From NCBI GenBank assembly GCA_036279015.1, contig DASUJY010000072.1:10322-74321 (forward strand): a stretch of 64,000 nucleotides of DNA. The letters are read 5' to 3'. Each line of letters opens with the position of its first letter. Position 1 is the first letter of the stretch. The translations under genes were made by a program, and so were the position numbers. Origin of the DNA: DATEOR01 sp036279015 (GTDB lineage: Bacteria; Actinomycetota; Thermoleophilia; Gaiellales; Gaiellaceae). Below, in pieces: positions 36,022 to 46,789 of this stretch. The notes under the pieces are model-generated. The model had not been told where the DNA came from. It was given only the letters and a program-made list of their open reading frames with translations, and made no database searches.

Positions 36022-37037
36022 GCCGTCACCGGCTCTGGCGAGCCCGAGCGCTCGCTCGTCGGATGCGCCGTGCGAACCCAGTGCCCTGGCCGAACCTCGC
36101 GGAGCTGGGGCTCGACCCGGGTGCACGAGTCCTCGTAGTGCGCGTAGGGACAGCGCGCGGCGAAGCGGCACGCTTCGGGCGGGGCGACGAGGTCGGGAGG
36201 GCGTCCGGGGATGGCGGTCAGACGGCTGTCCCTGATCTCGCGCTCGTCGCCCTCGAGCTGGGGCAACGCGCCGAGGAGCGCCTCGGTGTAGGGGTGTTCC
36301 GGATGGTCGAAGAGCTCGAATCCGGTCGCCTGCTCGACGATCTGCCCGGCGTACATGATTGCGATGTCGTCACAGACCTCGGCGACGACACCCATGTCGT
36401 GCGTGATCAGGATCATCGCCATGTCGTGTTCCTGGCGCAACTGGTCGAGCAGGTCGAGAATCTGGGCTTGAATCGTGACGTCGAGCGCCGTGGTCGGCTC
36501 ATCGGCGATGAGGAGCCGCGGGTTGCAGGAGAGCGCGATCGCGATCATGACGCGCTGGCGCATGCCGCCCGAGAAGCGGTGCGGGTAATCGTCGATGCGC
36601 TCGGCCGCCCGCGGGATGCCGACCTCCTCCATGAGCTCGATCGCGCGCTTGCGCGCGACTTCCTTGGGCACCTCCTCGTGCGCGCGAATCGTCTCCGTGA
36701 TCTGAGTCCCGATCTTGAGCGTCGGGTTCAGGCACGTCATCGGATCCTGGAAGATCATGGCGATGTCGTTGCCGCGGATCGACTGCATCTGCCGGTCCGA
36801 GAGGTTCGTCAGGTCGCGTCCGTCGAAGAGCACCTCGCCGCTCACGATCTTCGCCGGCGGCTTCGGGATGAGACCCATGATCGAGAGCGCCGTGACTGAC
36901 TTCCCGCAGCCCGACTCTCCGACGATCCCGAGCGTCTTTCCCTTCTCGACGGCGAAGCTGATGCCGTCGACCGCCTGCACGACCCCTTCGCGCGTGAAGA
37001 AATGCGTCCTGAGGTCGTTGACCTCGAGCAGCGCCAA
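36018..37037 (-). CDS. Oligopeptide ABC transporter ATPase, DppD/OppD type
   Basis: 339 residues from TTG at 37035-37037 (MALLEVNDLRTHFF), preceded by GCGAGGTA and 12 nt after the permease stop. Walker A GESGCGKSVTALS, signature FSGGMRQRVMIAIA, Walker B LLIADEPTTALDVTIQ. The C-terminal oligo_HPY domain with CRFAARCPYAHYEDSC carries the four-Cys region typical of DppD/OppD, some of which bind a 4Fe-4S cluster. Confidence 0.93.
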   Translation of the reverse strand: MALLEVNDLRTHFFTREGVVQAVDGISFAVEKGKTLGIVGESGCGKSVTALSIMGLIPKPPAKIVSGEVLFDGRDLTNLSDRQMQSIRGNDIAMIFQDPMTCLNPTLKIGTQITETIRAHEEVPKEVARKRAIELMEEVGIPRAAERIDDYPHRFSGGMRQRVMIAIALSCNPRLLIADEPTTALDVTIQAQILDLLDQLRQEHDMAMILITHDMGVVAEVCDDIAIMYAGQIVEQATGFELFDHPEHPYTEALLGALPQLEGDEREIRDSRLTAIPGRPPDLVAPPEACRFAARCPYAHYEDSCTRVEPQLREVRPGHWVRTAHPTSERSGSPEPVTA

Positions 37038-37048
37038 CTCGTACCTCG

Positions 37049-38023
37049 CTAGCCCGTTTCCCGCGTGCGCGGATCGAGCGCGTCGCGAAGCCCGTCGGCG
37101 ATGAAGTTCGCGCAGAGGACGAGCGTCGCGATCGCCAGGCTCGGGATGAAGAGCACCTCCGGATGGAGGCGGTACGCCTCGCGACCGTCCTGGGCGATCG
37201 AGCCCCAGGAGGCGGTCGGCGGGTTGATCCCGAGGCCGATGAAGCTGAGGAACGCCTCGCCGAGGACGACGCCGGGGAGGTCGAGGAAGATGGCGATCAC
37301 GAGCACTCCGAGGGTGTTCGGCAGGAGATGGCGCGCCAGGATCCGGTACCAGCGAGCGCCGACCGCCTTGGCGGCGCGAACGTAGTCGTTCTCCTTGAGC
37401 GTGATGATCTGACCCCGGACCACGCGGGCGGCGGTGAACCAGCTCGCGATCGTCAGCGCAACCACCATCGACCAGAAGCTGACCGAGCCCGAGGGGCTCA
37501 GGATCTGCGTCGTGATGATCGCGAACGGCAGGTACGGCAGGCCGTAGAGCGCGTCGAGGAAGCGCATCATGCCGTTGTCGAGCTTGCCCCCGATGAACCC
37601 CGCGACCGACCCGTACACGACGCCGATGATGAGGATCATGAACGTTGCCGCAAAGCCGATCGCGATCGAGATCTGGCCGCCGACAGCCGTCCGGGCGAAG
37701 AGGTCGCGACCGAACTTGTCGGTCGAGAACGGGTGGTCGAGGCTGAAGCCCGCGTAGGACTGCGAGAAGTCGACGTGGTTGGGGTCGTAGTCCTTGATCG
37801 ACGTCCACGCCCCGGGGATCTTCCAGAAGCCCGGGATGACCAGGCAGTAGAGGACGATGATGAGGAAGATGATCGCGGAGACCACGGCGCCCTTGTTGCG
37901 GATGTAGCGCGCCCAGGCGTCCTGCCAGAGGCTCGACTGCCTGACCGCCGCGCCTGCGGCCGGCTCGGTCGCTGTCGGCGGCGCCGCAACCGGAATGGAG
38001 GCCTCCCGGCGGTCGACGGCCAC
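37049..38023 (-). CDS. Oligopeptide ABC transporter permease, OppC/DppC type
   Basis: 324 residues. A Pro/Ala-rich N-terminus precedes the first helix (GAVVSAIIFLIIVLYCLVI). FSTDKFGRDLFARTA is the OppC signature, and AAKAVGARWYRILARHLLPN is the EAA loop. GTG or ATG start at 38023 overlaps the OppB-like stop by 1 nt. A long periplasmic loop (residues 65-95) is present. Confidence 0.93.
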   Translation of the reverse strand: MAVDRREASIPVAAPPTATEPAAGAAVRQSSLWQDAWARYIRNKGAVVSAIIFLIIVLYCLVIPGFWKIPGAWTSIKDYDPNHVDFSQSYAGFSLDHPFSTDKFGRDLFARTAVGGQISIAIGFAATFMILIIGVVYGSVAGFIGGKLDNGMMRFLDALYGLPYLPFAIITTQILSPSGSVSFWSMVVALTIASWFTAARVVRGQIITLKENDYVRAAKAVGARWYRILARHLLPNTLGVLVIAIFLDLPGVVLGEAFLSFIGLGINPPTASWGSIAQDGREAYRLHPEVLFIPSLAIATLVLCANFIADGLRDALDPRTRETG

Positions 38024-38961
38024 TATCGCGCCTCGCGGGTTCGCGGGTCGAGGATGCCGTACATGATGTCGACGAAGAGGTTGGCGATGATGACGATCAC
38101 CGAGGTGAGGACCGTGATCCCCATCACGACTGAGAAGTCACGGTTCGAGACCGAGTTGATGAAGTAGCGGCCGATTCCAGGGATCGAGAAGATGAACTCG
38201 ATGATGAAGGTGCCGGTGATAATGACGCCGAGGAGCGGGGCGGTCGCCGTCACGACCGGTATGAGCGAGTTGCGCAGCACGTGCAGGCCGACGACCCGCT
38301 TGTAGGGGAGGCCCTTGGCCTTGGCGGTGCGGACGTAGTCCATCTGCATCGTCTCGAGCATCGAGCCGCGCACGAGCCGCGCGAAGTACGCCATCGGGAA
38401 GAGGCCGAGTGCGAATGACGGCAGGATAACGCGGTCGTCGAGGCTCCAGAACGACAGCGGCCACCCGTTCGTGGGCACCACCCCGGCTTTCAGCGCCACG
38501 TAGTAGATGAGGAGCGTGGCGACGAAGAAGCTCGGTAACGCGAAGCCGATGCTCGAGAAGAACATCGCGAAGTAGTCGAAGATCGAGTTCGGCTTGAGCG
38601 CGGCGAGGACGCCAAACGGGATTCCCAGCACCGCGGCCCAGAGAAAGGCGAGGATGCCGAGCTTCAGAGACTTCGGGAAGCCGTCCTTGATGATGTCGTT
38701 GACCGTGCGGGTCCGCTGCGACATCGACGGGCCGAGGTCGAACGTGAAGACGTCCTTGACGTAGTAGACGTACTGGACGTACCAGGGCTTGTCGAGGTTG
38801 AACTTGCGCTCGAGATTCGCCTGGATCGCCGGCGGCACGTTCCGCTCCGTGTGCCGGAACGGGTTGCCGCCGATCTGCTTCATCATCACGAACGTCATGA
38901 GGATGACGAGCAGGACGACCGGGATTGTCCAGACCACTCGCCGGATGATGAAGGTGGTCAT
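38023..38961 (-). CDS. Oligopeptide ABC transporter permease, OppB/DppB type
   Basis: 312 residues. N-terminal helix RVVWTIPVVLLVILMTFVMM, then an unusual GGNPFRHTERNVPPAIQANL segment where family members show PGDP. An extended loop (YVQYVYYVKDVFTFDLGPSM) precedes five more helices. AKAKGLPYKRVVGLHVLRNSLIP is the EAA loop. It follows the binding-protein gene after a 108-nt gap that holds a strong hairpin. Confidence 0.92.
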   Translation of the reverse strand: MTTFIIRRVVWTIPVVLLVILMTFVMMKQIGGNPFRHTERNVPPAIQANLERKFNLDKPWYVQYVYYVKDVFTFDLGPSMSQRTRTVNDIIKDGFPKSLKLGILAFLWAAVLGIPFGVLAALKPNSIFDYFAMFFSSIGFALPSFFVATLLIYYVALKAGVVPTNGWPLSFWSLDDRVILPSFALGLFPMAYFARLVRGSMLETMQMDYVRTAKAKGLPYKRVVGLHVLRNSLIPVVTATAPLLGVIITGTFIIEFIFSIPGIGRYFINSVSNRDFSVVMGITVLTSVIVIIANLFVDIMYGILDPRTREAR

Positions 38962-39020
38962 CTAGTCGGAATTCTGTACCCGATTGGTGTGTCTTCGCAA
39001 CGGTGAAATCGAAGCGGGCC

Positions 39021-39046
39021 GGGCGGGGCGCCGGAGCGCCCCGCCC
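39021..39046 (-). terminator. GC-rich stem-loop between binding protein and permease genes
   Basis: GGGCGGGGCG-CCGGAG-CGCCCCGCCC forms a perfect 10-bp stem in the 108-nt gap after the binding-protein stop. No U-run follows on the minus strand. Such hairpins after binding-protein genes usually protect the upstream mRNA and reduce read-through, giving excess binding protein. Confidence 0.6.
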
Positions 39047-39069
39047 GTCCGCGGTCTTTCGCGTCTTGC

Positions 39070-40737
39070 CTAGCTGCCCGTCACGACCACCTTGGTGAGG
39101 TCGAACTGGTCGAGCGGGTTGATGTTGAACGTGTCCTGGATGGACTGCTTTTCCAGGTTCACGTACGTGTACCAGTAGATCGGAGCGATCGGAACCGCGC
39201 CGTCCTGGCCCAGCAGCTTCTGCTCGAGCTGCGCGTAGATCTGGAACCTGGCTTGGTCATCCGGCGTCTGCCGGGCCTTGGCGACCAGATCGTCGTAGCT
39301 CTTGTCGCAGAAGTTGGTGTTGTTGTTACCCGAGTCGCACGTCCACTGATCGAGGAAGTTCAGCGCGTCCGGGTAGTCCGCGATCCAGCCGAGGCGATAG
39401 ACGTCGACCGCCTGGTTGGGCGGCGGGCCCAGGAACTCGAGGAACTGCGCCCACTCCTGCTGCTTCAGAGTGGTGCTGATCCCGAGCTCCTGCCACTGTG
39501 CCTGGACAGCGGTCGCGATCTCCTTGTGGCCCGGTGAATCGTTGAAGAAGAGCGTGATGTCCGTCTTCGGATTCTGGGCCTGGGAGAGCTCGTCCTTCGC
39601 CTGGTCGAGGTCCCCGTTCTCGGGCGTCCAGGGCGAGTTCGGATTGAACACGTCGAACCCAGGCATACCCTTCGGCGTGTAGCCCGTGGGCGGCAGCTGG
39701 TCCGCCTGGGCGATCTCGTCGATGATCTGCCTCCGGTTGATCGCGAGCGACAGAGCACGCCGCTCGTGGATATCGGAGAGGTTCTTCATGTTGAACCCGT
39801 AGTAGTAATCGCCGAGCGCCGGATACTGCTGGTACTCGGGCGTGTCCTTCAGCCGGGCGATCTCGTCCGGAGGCAGTCCGCCGCCGTCGAGGGTGTCGAT
39901 CTCGCCCGATTCGAAGGCCTGCACACGCGTCGTGCCGTCGACGATGATCTTGCCGGGCACGCTCGTGAGCTTGACGCTGTCTGCGTTACGCCACTGATCC
40001 CACTTGACGAGGTCGATCTCCGCGTCGTGCTCCCACTTGGCGAGCTTGAAGGGACCGTCGGTGACGATGTTCTGCGGCTCCGTCCACTTGTCGCCGAACT
40101 GCTCGACCGCCGACTGGTTCACGGCGAGGAACGAGTGGTGCGCCGACTGCTGGACGAACCAGGGCTGCGGCGAGGTGAGGTGGACGACGAGCGTGTAGTC
40201 GTCGGGCGCCTCGACGCCGACCTTGTCGGCGAGCGCGTCGCAGTTCTTCGTGCACGCGTTGTACTCCTGCGCGCCGACGATGCCGTACAGCTGGTAGGCG
40301 TAGTCCGCCGCCAGGTCGGGCGAGAGCGTCCGCTTCCACGAATAGACGAAGTCCTTCGCGGTCACCGGATCGCCGTTCGTCCACTTGCCGTCCTTGCGCA
40401 GGTGGTACGTCACGGTCTTCCCGTCCTCGCTGACGTCCCAGCTCTCCGCCAGGTTCGCCTCGGCCTCGAGCGTGTCGGGGTTCAGCTTGACCAGCGGATC
40501 CATGATGTTCAGGAGCACGTTCGACGACGTCGTGTCCGTCGCGAGCCCCGGATCGAGCGACGGCGGCTCGGCGCCCCACCCGATCGTCATGGTCTGGTTG
40601 GCGGCCTCGCCTGTCTGGCCGCCTTCGCTTCCGCCGGCCGGGCCCGACTCTTCGTTCCCCCCACCGCATCCAGCGGCGGCGAGCGCGAACGCGCCGAGCA
40701 AGGCCACGACGAGCGGAAGCAATCTCTTTCCTGTCAC
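39070..40737 (-). CDS. Oligopeptide-binding lipoprotein, SBP family 5
   Basis: About 555 residues from GTG at 40735-40737 (MTGKRLLPLVV), preceded by GGAGGG. The signal LLPLVVALLGAFALAAAGC ends in a lipobox Cys and a Gly/Ser linker follows. LAESWDVSEDGKTVTYHLRK and GKWTNGDPVTAKDFVYSWKR are SBP_bac_5 hallmarks of OppA-type proteins. It is the first gene of an opp operon placed inside the atp region. It is distinct from the binding protein at 2153-3799, sharing the family but little identity. Confidence 0.94.
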   Translation of the reverse strand: MTGKRLLPLVVALLGAFALAAAGCGGGNEESGPAGGSEGGQTGEAANQTMTIGWGAEPPSLDPGLATDTTSSNVLLNIMDPLVKLNPDTLEAEANLAESWDVSEDGKTVTYHLRKDGKWTNGDPVTAKDFVYSWKRTLSPDLAADYAYQLYGIVGAQEYNACTKNCDALADKVGVEAPDDYTLVVHLTSPQPWFVQQSAHHSFLAVNQSAVEQFGDKWTEPQNIVTDGPFKLAKWEHDAEIDLVKWDQWRNADSVKLTSVPGKIIVDGTTRVQAFESGEIDTLDGGGLPPDEIARLKDTPEYQQYPALGDYYYGFNMKNLSDIHERRALSLAINRRQIIDEIAQADQLPPTGYTPKGMPGFDVFNPNSPWTPENGDLDQAKDELSQAQNPKTDITLFFNDSPGHKEIATAVQAQWQELGISTTLKQQEWAQFLEFLGPPPNQAVDVYRLGWIADYPDALNFLDQWTCDSGNNNTNFCDKSYDDLVAKARQTPDDQARFQIYAQLEQKLLGQDGAVPIAPIYWYTYVNLEKQSIQDTFNINPLDQFDLTKVVVTGS

Positions 40738-40827
40738 GTCTGCCCTCCTCCTTGGGTACGTACCCGGCCGCGCGCGCTTGCGCCGAGCGGCCAACCAGAT
40801 GCTTAGACGCATCCGGGCGGCGGAAAG

Positions 40828-41775
40828 TTAGCGGAATGCGATCTTGCGTGCCTCCACGACTTGTGAGTCGTGCAACGCGGTCGTGCAGCCGCCCACGGTG
40901 TAGAGCGTGCCGTCGATCGCAAACGCCTTGAGACCGTGCCTCGCGACGAGCGGCTCGGGGCCCTGGCGCCACTCGCCGGTGCGCGTGTCGTAGATCTGAT
41001 ACGTGTGCTCCCAGATGGTGTGGATCTCGGAGCCGGAGACAGCCGTCCCGTTCAGCTCCATCGGCTTCGGCATCGTCGGCCCTGCGCGCCATTTCGACGA
41101 CCGAGCATCGAAGATCCAGACGTCGCGAAGCGTCTCCTCGCCGCGGCGCCCGCCGAAGGTCCAGATCTCGCCGCCGAAGGCGACCGCGCCGAACGTGTGG
41201 TTCGGGATCGGCATCGGCGTCGACCGGCTCCACGAATCGGTGTCCGGGTCGTAGACGTAGACGGTCCGCCGCTCCTTGCCGCCCTCGAAGCCGCCGAGGA
41301 CGTAGATCTTCCCGCCCAGCGCGACCGCCGCCTCGTTGAAGAGCGGCTCCGGCAGGGGAGCGCGGTCCTCCCAGCGCCCCGCCGCGACGTCGTAGGCGAG
41401 CACCCGGCGCGTGACGCCGCTCTCGACCTGCCCGCCGAAGACGTAGACCTCGCCGTCGAGCGCGGTGCCGGCCGCCGCGCGCGTCGGGTCGGGCAGGCGC
41501 GTCAGCGTCGTCCAGGTGTTCTTCTTCGGGTCGAAGCGCTGGAAGGTGGCGAGGAAGCGCCCCGTCTCGCCCACCATCCCGCCCGCCGCGTAGATCTTTC
41601 CGTCCAGCTCCGACGCGGCGATGTAGCTCCGCCGCTGGGACATCGAGGCGGCGTAGGTCCACGGCGCATCCATGGCGCCCGCCTGCGCGGCGTCGCCGGA
41701 ACCCCGCGTCCCGAGAATGCCCGCGACCGCGACCACGACGACCGAGGCAAGGGCGACGGTGACGACCGTCTTCAT
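40828..41775 (-). CDS. Kelch-repeat beta-propeller protein, exported
   Basis: 315 residues. One N-terminal hydrophobic segment (VVTVALASVVVVAVAGILG) acts as signal or anchor. About six Kelch repeats follow, each with a GG doublet and spaced Tyr/Trp: KIYAAGGMVGE, EVYVFGGQVE, KIYVLGGFEGG, EIWTFGGRRGE, TLYTVGGCTT. The propeller probably binds a protein or sugar ligand outside the membrane. It lies 25 nt after atpG and 90 nt before the opp binding protein on the same strand; no functional link to either is evident. Confidence 0.85.
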   Translation of the reverse strand: MKTVVTVALASVVVVAVAGILGTRGSGDAAQAGAMDAPWTYAASMSQRRSYIAASELDGKIYAAGGMVGETGRFLATFQRFDPKKNTWTTLTRLPDPTRAAAGTALDGEVYVFGGQVESGVTRRVLAYDVAAGRWEDRAPLPEPLFNEAAVALGGKIYVLGGFEGGKERRTVYVYDPDTDSWSRSTPMPIPNHTFGAVAFGGEIWTFGGRRGEETLRDVWIFDARSSKWRAGPTMPKPMELNGTAVSGSEIHTIWEHTYQIYDTRTGEWRQGPEPLVARHGLKAFAIDGTLYTVGGCTTALHDSQVVEARKIAFR

Positions 41776-41800
41776 CTCAAGGAGTAGGACGCGCGGACCG

Positions 41801-42690
41801 TTACTGCGTTAGCGCGTCGGCGCCCGCGACGACCTCGAGGATCTCCTGCGTGATCTCGGCCTGGCGCGCCCGGTTCATGTCCAGCGTGAGCCGGTCGATC
41901 AGCTCGCCGGCGTTCTTGGAGGCATTCCGCATCGCGGTCATGCGCGCCCCGTGCTCCGAGGCGGCCGACTCGAGGAGCGCGCGGTACACCGTCGTCTCGA
42001 GGTAGGTCGGCAGGAGCCGCGTCAGGATCTCCTCCGGCTCCGGTTCGTAGATGAAATCGCCCTCGAGCGCGATCTCGTAGGACGACTTCTCCTCCTCGTC
42101 CTCGAGCGCCGTACGCGGGATGGGGAGCACGTCCTCCACGACGACGCGCTGGGTGAGGGCCGACTTGTAGTGGTTGTAGACGATCACGACCCGGTCGACC
42201 TCGCGCTCGATGTACAGCTCGGCCAGGCAGTGGGCGATCGAGACCGCGTCCGAGTACTCGGGCCGGTCGGTGAAGTCGACCCAGGCCTGGGCGACGTCGT
42301 AGCGGCGAAAGCGAAGCGACGAGCGGCCCTTCTTCCCGACCACGACCCAGCGTGCGCTCTGGCCCTCCGCGCGCGCCTCGCGCTCGAGCGCGAAGGCTCG
42401 GCGGAGAATCTGCGCGTTGAAGGCGCCGGCAAGCCCGCGGTCGCCCGTGATGGGGAGGATGGCGACCGTCTGCACCTCGCGTTCCTCGAGGAGCGGGAAC
42501 TGGCGCGACGGCGTCGCGCGGGCGGTCCCGATCATGAGCTCGCGCATGCGGTCGGCATAGGGGCGCAGGGCCTCGATGCGGGCCTCGGCTCGGCGGAGCT
42601 TCGCCGCGGCGACGAGCTCCATCGCCTTCGTGATCTTGCGCGTGTTGCGGACGGAGCGAAGCCGCCGTTTGATGTCCTGGACGGTGGCCA

Positions 42691-42691
<1 letters not shown>
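41801..42691 (-). CDS. atpG: ATP synthase F1 gamma subunit
   Basis: 296 residues from GTG at 42689-42691, overlapping the atpA stop by 1 nt (longer upstream frame overlaps atpA and is not used). N-terminal coiled coil VQDIKRRLRSVRNTRKITKAMELVAAAKLR is seen as TRKITKAMELVA. GDRGLAGAFNAQILRRA and the C-terminal TAMRNASKNAGELIDRL are standard. It is the rotating shaft. The atp operon breaks after this gene. Confidence 0.96.
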
Positions 42692-44232
<1,541 letters not shown>

Positions 44233-44250
44233 AATCTCTCCTTCGCGGTT

Positions 44251-44781
44251 CTAGCGGTTGATCAGTTCTTCACGGAGCTGCCCGAGGCGGCCGCGCACGC
44301 TCGCGTCGGCGCGCACCGAGCCGGCCTGGACAACGAGGCCGCCGATGATGTCCGGGTCGACGGTGCGCGTCGCGACGACGCGGCGTCCGGAGGCCTCCTC
44401 GATCTGCTTCACGACCTTCGCAGCCTCCTCGTCCGAGAGCTCGACCGCGGTCGTCAGCTCGAGCTCGAGCACACGCTCCTCGCGCGCGAGCAGCCGTCCG
44501 AACTCCTCGTGGACGTCCGCGACCTCGGCGATCCGGCCCTTCTCGGCGAGCAGGTGTAGGAAGTTCGAGAAGAGCTCCTCGCCTCCGGAGATGAGGTCGT
44601 CGAGCACCGCCACCTTGGTCTCGCTCTCGATCTGCGGGTTGCGGAGGAAGCCGCGCAGCTCGTCCGACTCGGCGAGCGCGGCGGCGAACGCGTCGAACTC
44701 TCCGCGCACGGGCGCGAGACGGTCCTTGCCCTTCGCCGCCTCGAGCAGAGCCTCGGCGTACACGCGGTGGGCGACGGCCAC
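44251..44781 (-). CDS. atpH: ATP synthase F1 delta subunit
   Basis: 176 residues. AHRVYAEALLEAAKGKDRL opens the N-terminal helical bundle, and DPDIIGGLVVQAGSVRADASVRGRL is the conserved OSCP C-terminal segment, recognised by GGLVVQAG. It joins the b stalk to F1. It overlaps the atpF stop by 1 nt. Confidence 0.95.
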   Translation of the reverse strand: MAVAHRVYAEALLEAAKGKDRLAPVRGEFDAFAAALAESDELRGFLRNPQIESETKVAVLDDLISGGEELFSNFLHLLAEKGRIAEVADVHEEFGRLLAREERVLELELTTAVELSDEEAAKVVKQIEEASGRRVVATRTVDPDIIGGLVVQAGSVRADASVRGRLGQLREELINR

Positions 44782-45299
44782 TAGTTCTCCGAGACCAGCT
44801 TCTTGACGTCGACCTCTTCGATCGTCTCGTCGATCAGCCGGCGCTGGTCGTCGGCGTCGAGGGACTTTCCCGTCACCTTCTCCGCCGCGAGGAGCGTCAG
44901 CTCGACGACGTCGCGGCGGATCTGCTCGGCCATGCGCCGGTTCTCGGCCTCGATCTCGCGCCTGTTCTCCTCGAGGCGGCGCTTGAGGTCCTCGTCGGCC
45001 TGGGCGCGGGACTGCTCGAGCTGCGCCTTCCCCTGGCGCCGGCTCTCCTCGAGGATGCGCTCGCGCTCGGCCTTCGCGTCCTCGCGCTCCTGATGAGTCA
45101 GCTCGCGGAGCTCGCGCGCTTCCTGCCGCGCCTTGTCGGCCTCGTCGAGCGCCTCGCGGATGCGGTCGCGGCGCTGGTCGATCATCCCCTGGATCCGCCC
45201 GAACGCGAGCCTGCGCAAGAGGTAGAAGGTGATCCCGAACGTGATCACCGTCCAGACCATGAGGCCCGGGACGACGGAGATGAGGTCTGCGAAGAGCAT
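44781..45299 (-). CDS. atpF: ATP synthase F0 b subunit
   Basis: 172 residues from ATG at 45297-45299, which shares one base with the atpE stop; the frame open further upstream overlaps atpE and is rejected. One helix (VPGLMVWTVITFGITFYLLRRLAF) is followed by a long charged coiled coil rich in Arg/Glu (ALDEADKARQEARELRELTH). It forms the peripheral stalk. Confidence 0.95.
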   Translation of the reverse strand: MLFADLISVVPGLMVWTVITFGITFYLLRRLAFGRIQGMIDQRRDRIREALDEADKARQEARELRELTHQEREDAKAERERILEESRRQGKAQLEQSRAQADEDLKRRLEENRREIEAENRRMAEQIRRDVVELTLLAAEKVTGKSLDADDQRRLIDETIEEVDVKKLVSEN

Positions 45300-45559
45300 C
45301 AAACGAGCACGTAGGCCAGGAGCCCGCCGAGGAGCGCGTAGAAGACGACGGCTTCGGTGAGCGCGAAGCCGAGCCACTGGATGCCGGTGAGCTCGCCCCG
45401 GAGCTCGGGCTGGCGGGCGACCGCCTGGATCATCGAGCCGAAGATGTTGCCGATGCCGATCCCGGCGCCGACGGCGCCGAGCCCGACCCCGACGCCGAAG
45501 GCGATCGCCTTGCCGAGATCGCTGAGGTCACCGGTGGTCTGTGCGAGAAGTGTGGTCAC
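45299..45559 (-). CDS. atpE: ATP synthase F0 c subunit
   Basis: 86 residues, two helices. A Gly-rich first helix (GVGVGLGAVGAGIGIG) and the ARQPEL polar loop are followed by a second helix with the ion-binding Glu at residue 69 (FALTEAVVFYALL). The residues after Glu (A-V) lack the Ser-Thr pair of sodium-binding rings, so proton coupling is expected. Confidence 0.96.
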   Translation of the reverse strand: MTTLLAQTTGDLSDLGKAIAFGVGVGLGAVGAGIGIGNIFGSMIQAVARQPELRGELTGIQWLGFALTEAVVFYALLGGLLAYVLV

Positions 45560-45572
45560 TCTTTCCTCCTAG

Positions 45573-46400
45573 TTAATGCTCGGGTTCGATGGCGCCGCCG
45601 ATGTAGATGGCGGAGAGAAGGGCGAAGACGAAGGCCTGGATCGTGACCACGATCGCGACCTCGAAGATGTAGACAGCCGTCGCCACGGGAACTGAGATGA
45701 CGGCGATTGCGTAGGACTCGAAGATGAAGATCAGTCCGATCATGACGAGGATCAGCATGTGGCCGGCGAGCATGTTGGCGAAGAGCCGGACGGAGAGCGA
45801 GACGAGGCGCATGAACTGGGAGATGACTTCGAGCGGCACGATCAAGCCGAGGAGCGGCTTCGGCGCGCCCTGCGGAATCCAGCTCCTGAAGTAGCGGGAG
45901 GGGCCGTTGAACCTGATGCCCTCGAAGTGGGTGGCGACGAACGTGATCAGCGCGAGCGCGAGCGTGACCGACAGGTTCGCGGTCGCCGCGTAGATCCCCC
46001 ACGTGGGGAGCTCCACCCCCGCCACGTGGAAGTGCTCGTTCGAGATCGGCAAGGGGATGAAGCCGATGAGGTTGAGGATGAAGATGAAGAGGAAGAGCGA
46101 GGCCACGTACGGAAACCACGTCCCGATCGCCTTCGACGGCAGGCTGCCCTCGGCGATCTGTCCCTGGATCAGCTCGTAAACCGACTCGCCGGTCGTCTGG
46201 CGGCGGCTCGGACGCAGCGAGAGCCCGAAGCGCATGATCCAGACGCCGAGGAGGACCGTGACGGCCGCGCCGACCCAGAGGTAGACGACGGCCTTGTTGA
46301 TCGACATGTCGAGCGGGCCCAGATGGATCGAGATCCAGGCCGGGAGGTCGAACTCCTCCTGCGGCTTGAAGTCCTCGGTGGCAGCGAGGAGCAGGGTCAC
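45573..46400 (-). CDS. atpB: ATP synthase F0 a subunit
   Basis: 275 residues, about six helices. MRLVSLSVRLFANMLAGHML carries the essential Arg, and NLIGFIPLPISNEHF is a family segment. It starts at GTG overlapping the atpI-like stop by 4 nt. It forms the proton channel with the c ring. Confidence 0.95.
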   Translation of the reverse strand: MTLLLAATEDFKPQEEFDLPAWISIHLGPLDMSINKAVVYLWVGAAVTVLLGVWIMRFGLSLRPSRRQTTGESVYELIQGQIAEGSLPSKAIGTWFPYVASLFLFIFILNLIGFIPLPISNEHFHVAGVELPTWGIYAATANLSVTLALALITFVATHFEGIRFNGPSRYFRSWIPQGAPKPLLGLIVPLEVISQFMRLVSLSVRLFANMLAGHMLILVMIGLIFIFESYAIAVISVPVATAVYIFEVAIVVTIQAFVFALLSAIYIGGAIEPEH

Positions 46401-46789
46401 CGTCTCGGCTCCCCGGAGAAGTAGAGCGTGAGGCTGAGCCCGAGCTCGAGCGAGTAGGCGGCCGCGTAGACGAGCGCGCCGGCGATGGCGAGCGACGGGC
46501 TCGACGCGGCGACGGCGACCGCGACGATCATCAGGAGGATCCCGCGCGCCATCATCCCGAAGGCGACGACCCCGGAGCCGCGCAGGTTCGGCTCGCCGAT
46601 CCCGACCCGCGCGAAGAGCGCCCCGAGGAGCTGGCTCGCGGCCCAGAGGACTGCGCCGAGGAGCCAGCCGCGAAGCGGCCAGCCGGCGACCACGAAGATC
46701 GGCAGCGCGAGGGCGACCACCGCTCCGCCGGCGACGACCGGCAGGCGGCGCTCGGGCAGCGGGCGCGGGCTGAGAACGACGCCGGGCAC
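46397..46789 (-). CDS. AtpI-like membrane protein
   Basis: 130 residues from GTG at 46787-46789, sharing a base with the upstream stop. About four hydrophobic segments are present (VAGGAVVALALPIFVVAG, WLLGAVLWAASQLLGAL, GILLMIVAVAVAA, ALVYAAAYSLELGLSL). Position directly before atpB and topology match the ATP synthase I chain, which helps c-ring assembly. Similarity is by position and topology more than by sequence. Confidence 0.7.
   Translation of the reverse strand: MPGVVLSPRPLPERRLPVVAGGAVVALALPIFVVAGWPLRGWLLGAVLWAASQLLGALFARVGIGEPNLRGSGVVAFGMMARGILLMIVAVAVAASSPSLAIAGALVYAAAYSLELGLSLTLYFSGEPRR

Noticed and set aside
45299..45559. Sodium-binding c ring
   Set aside because: The residues after the ion-binding Glu are Ala-Val, not the Ser-Thr needed for sodium coordination.
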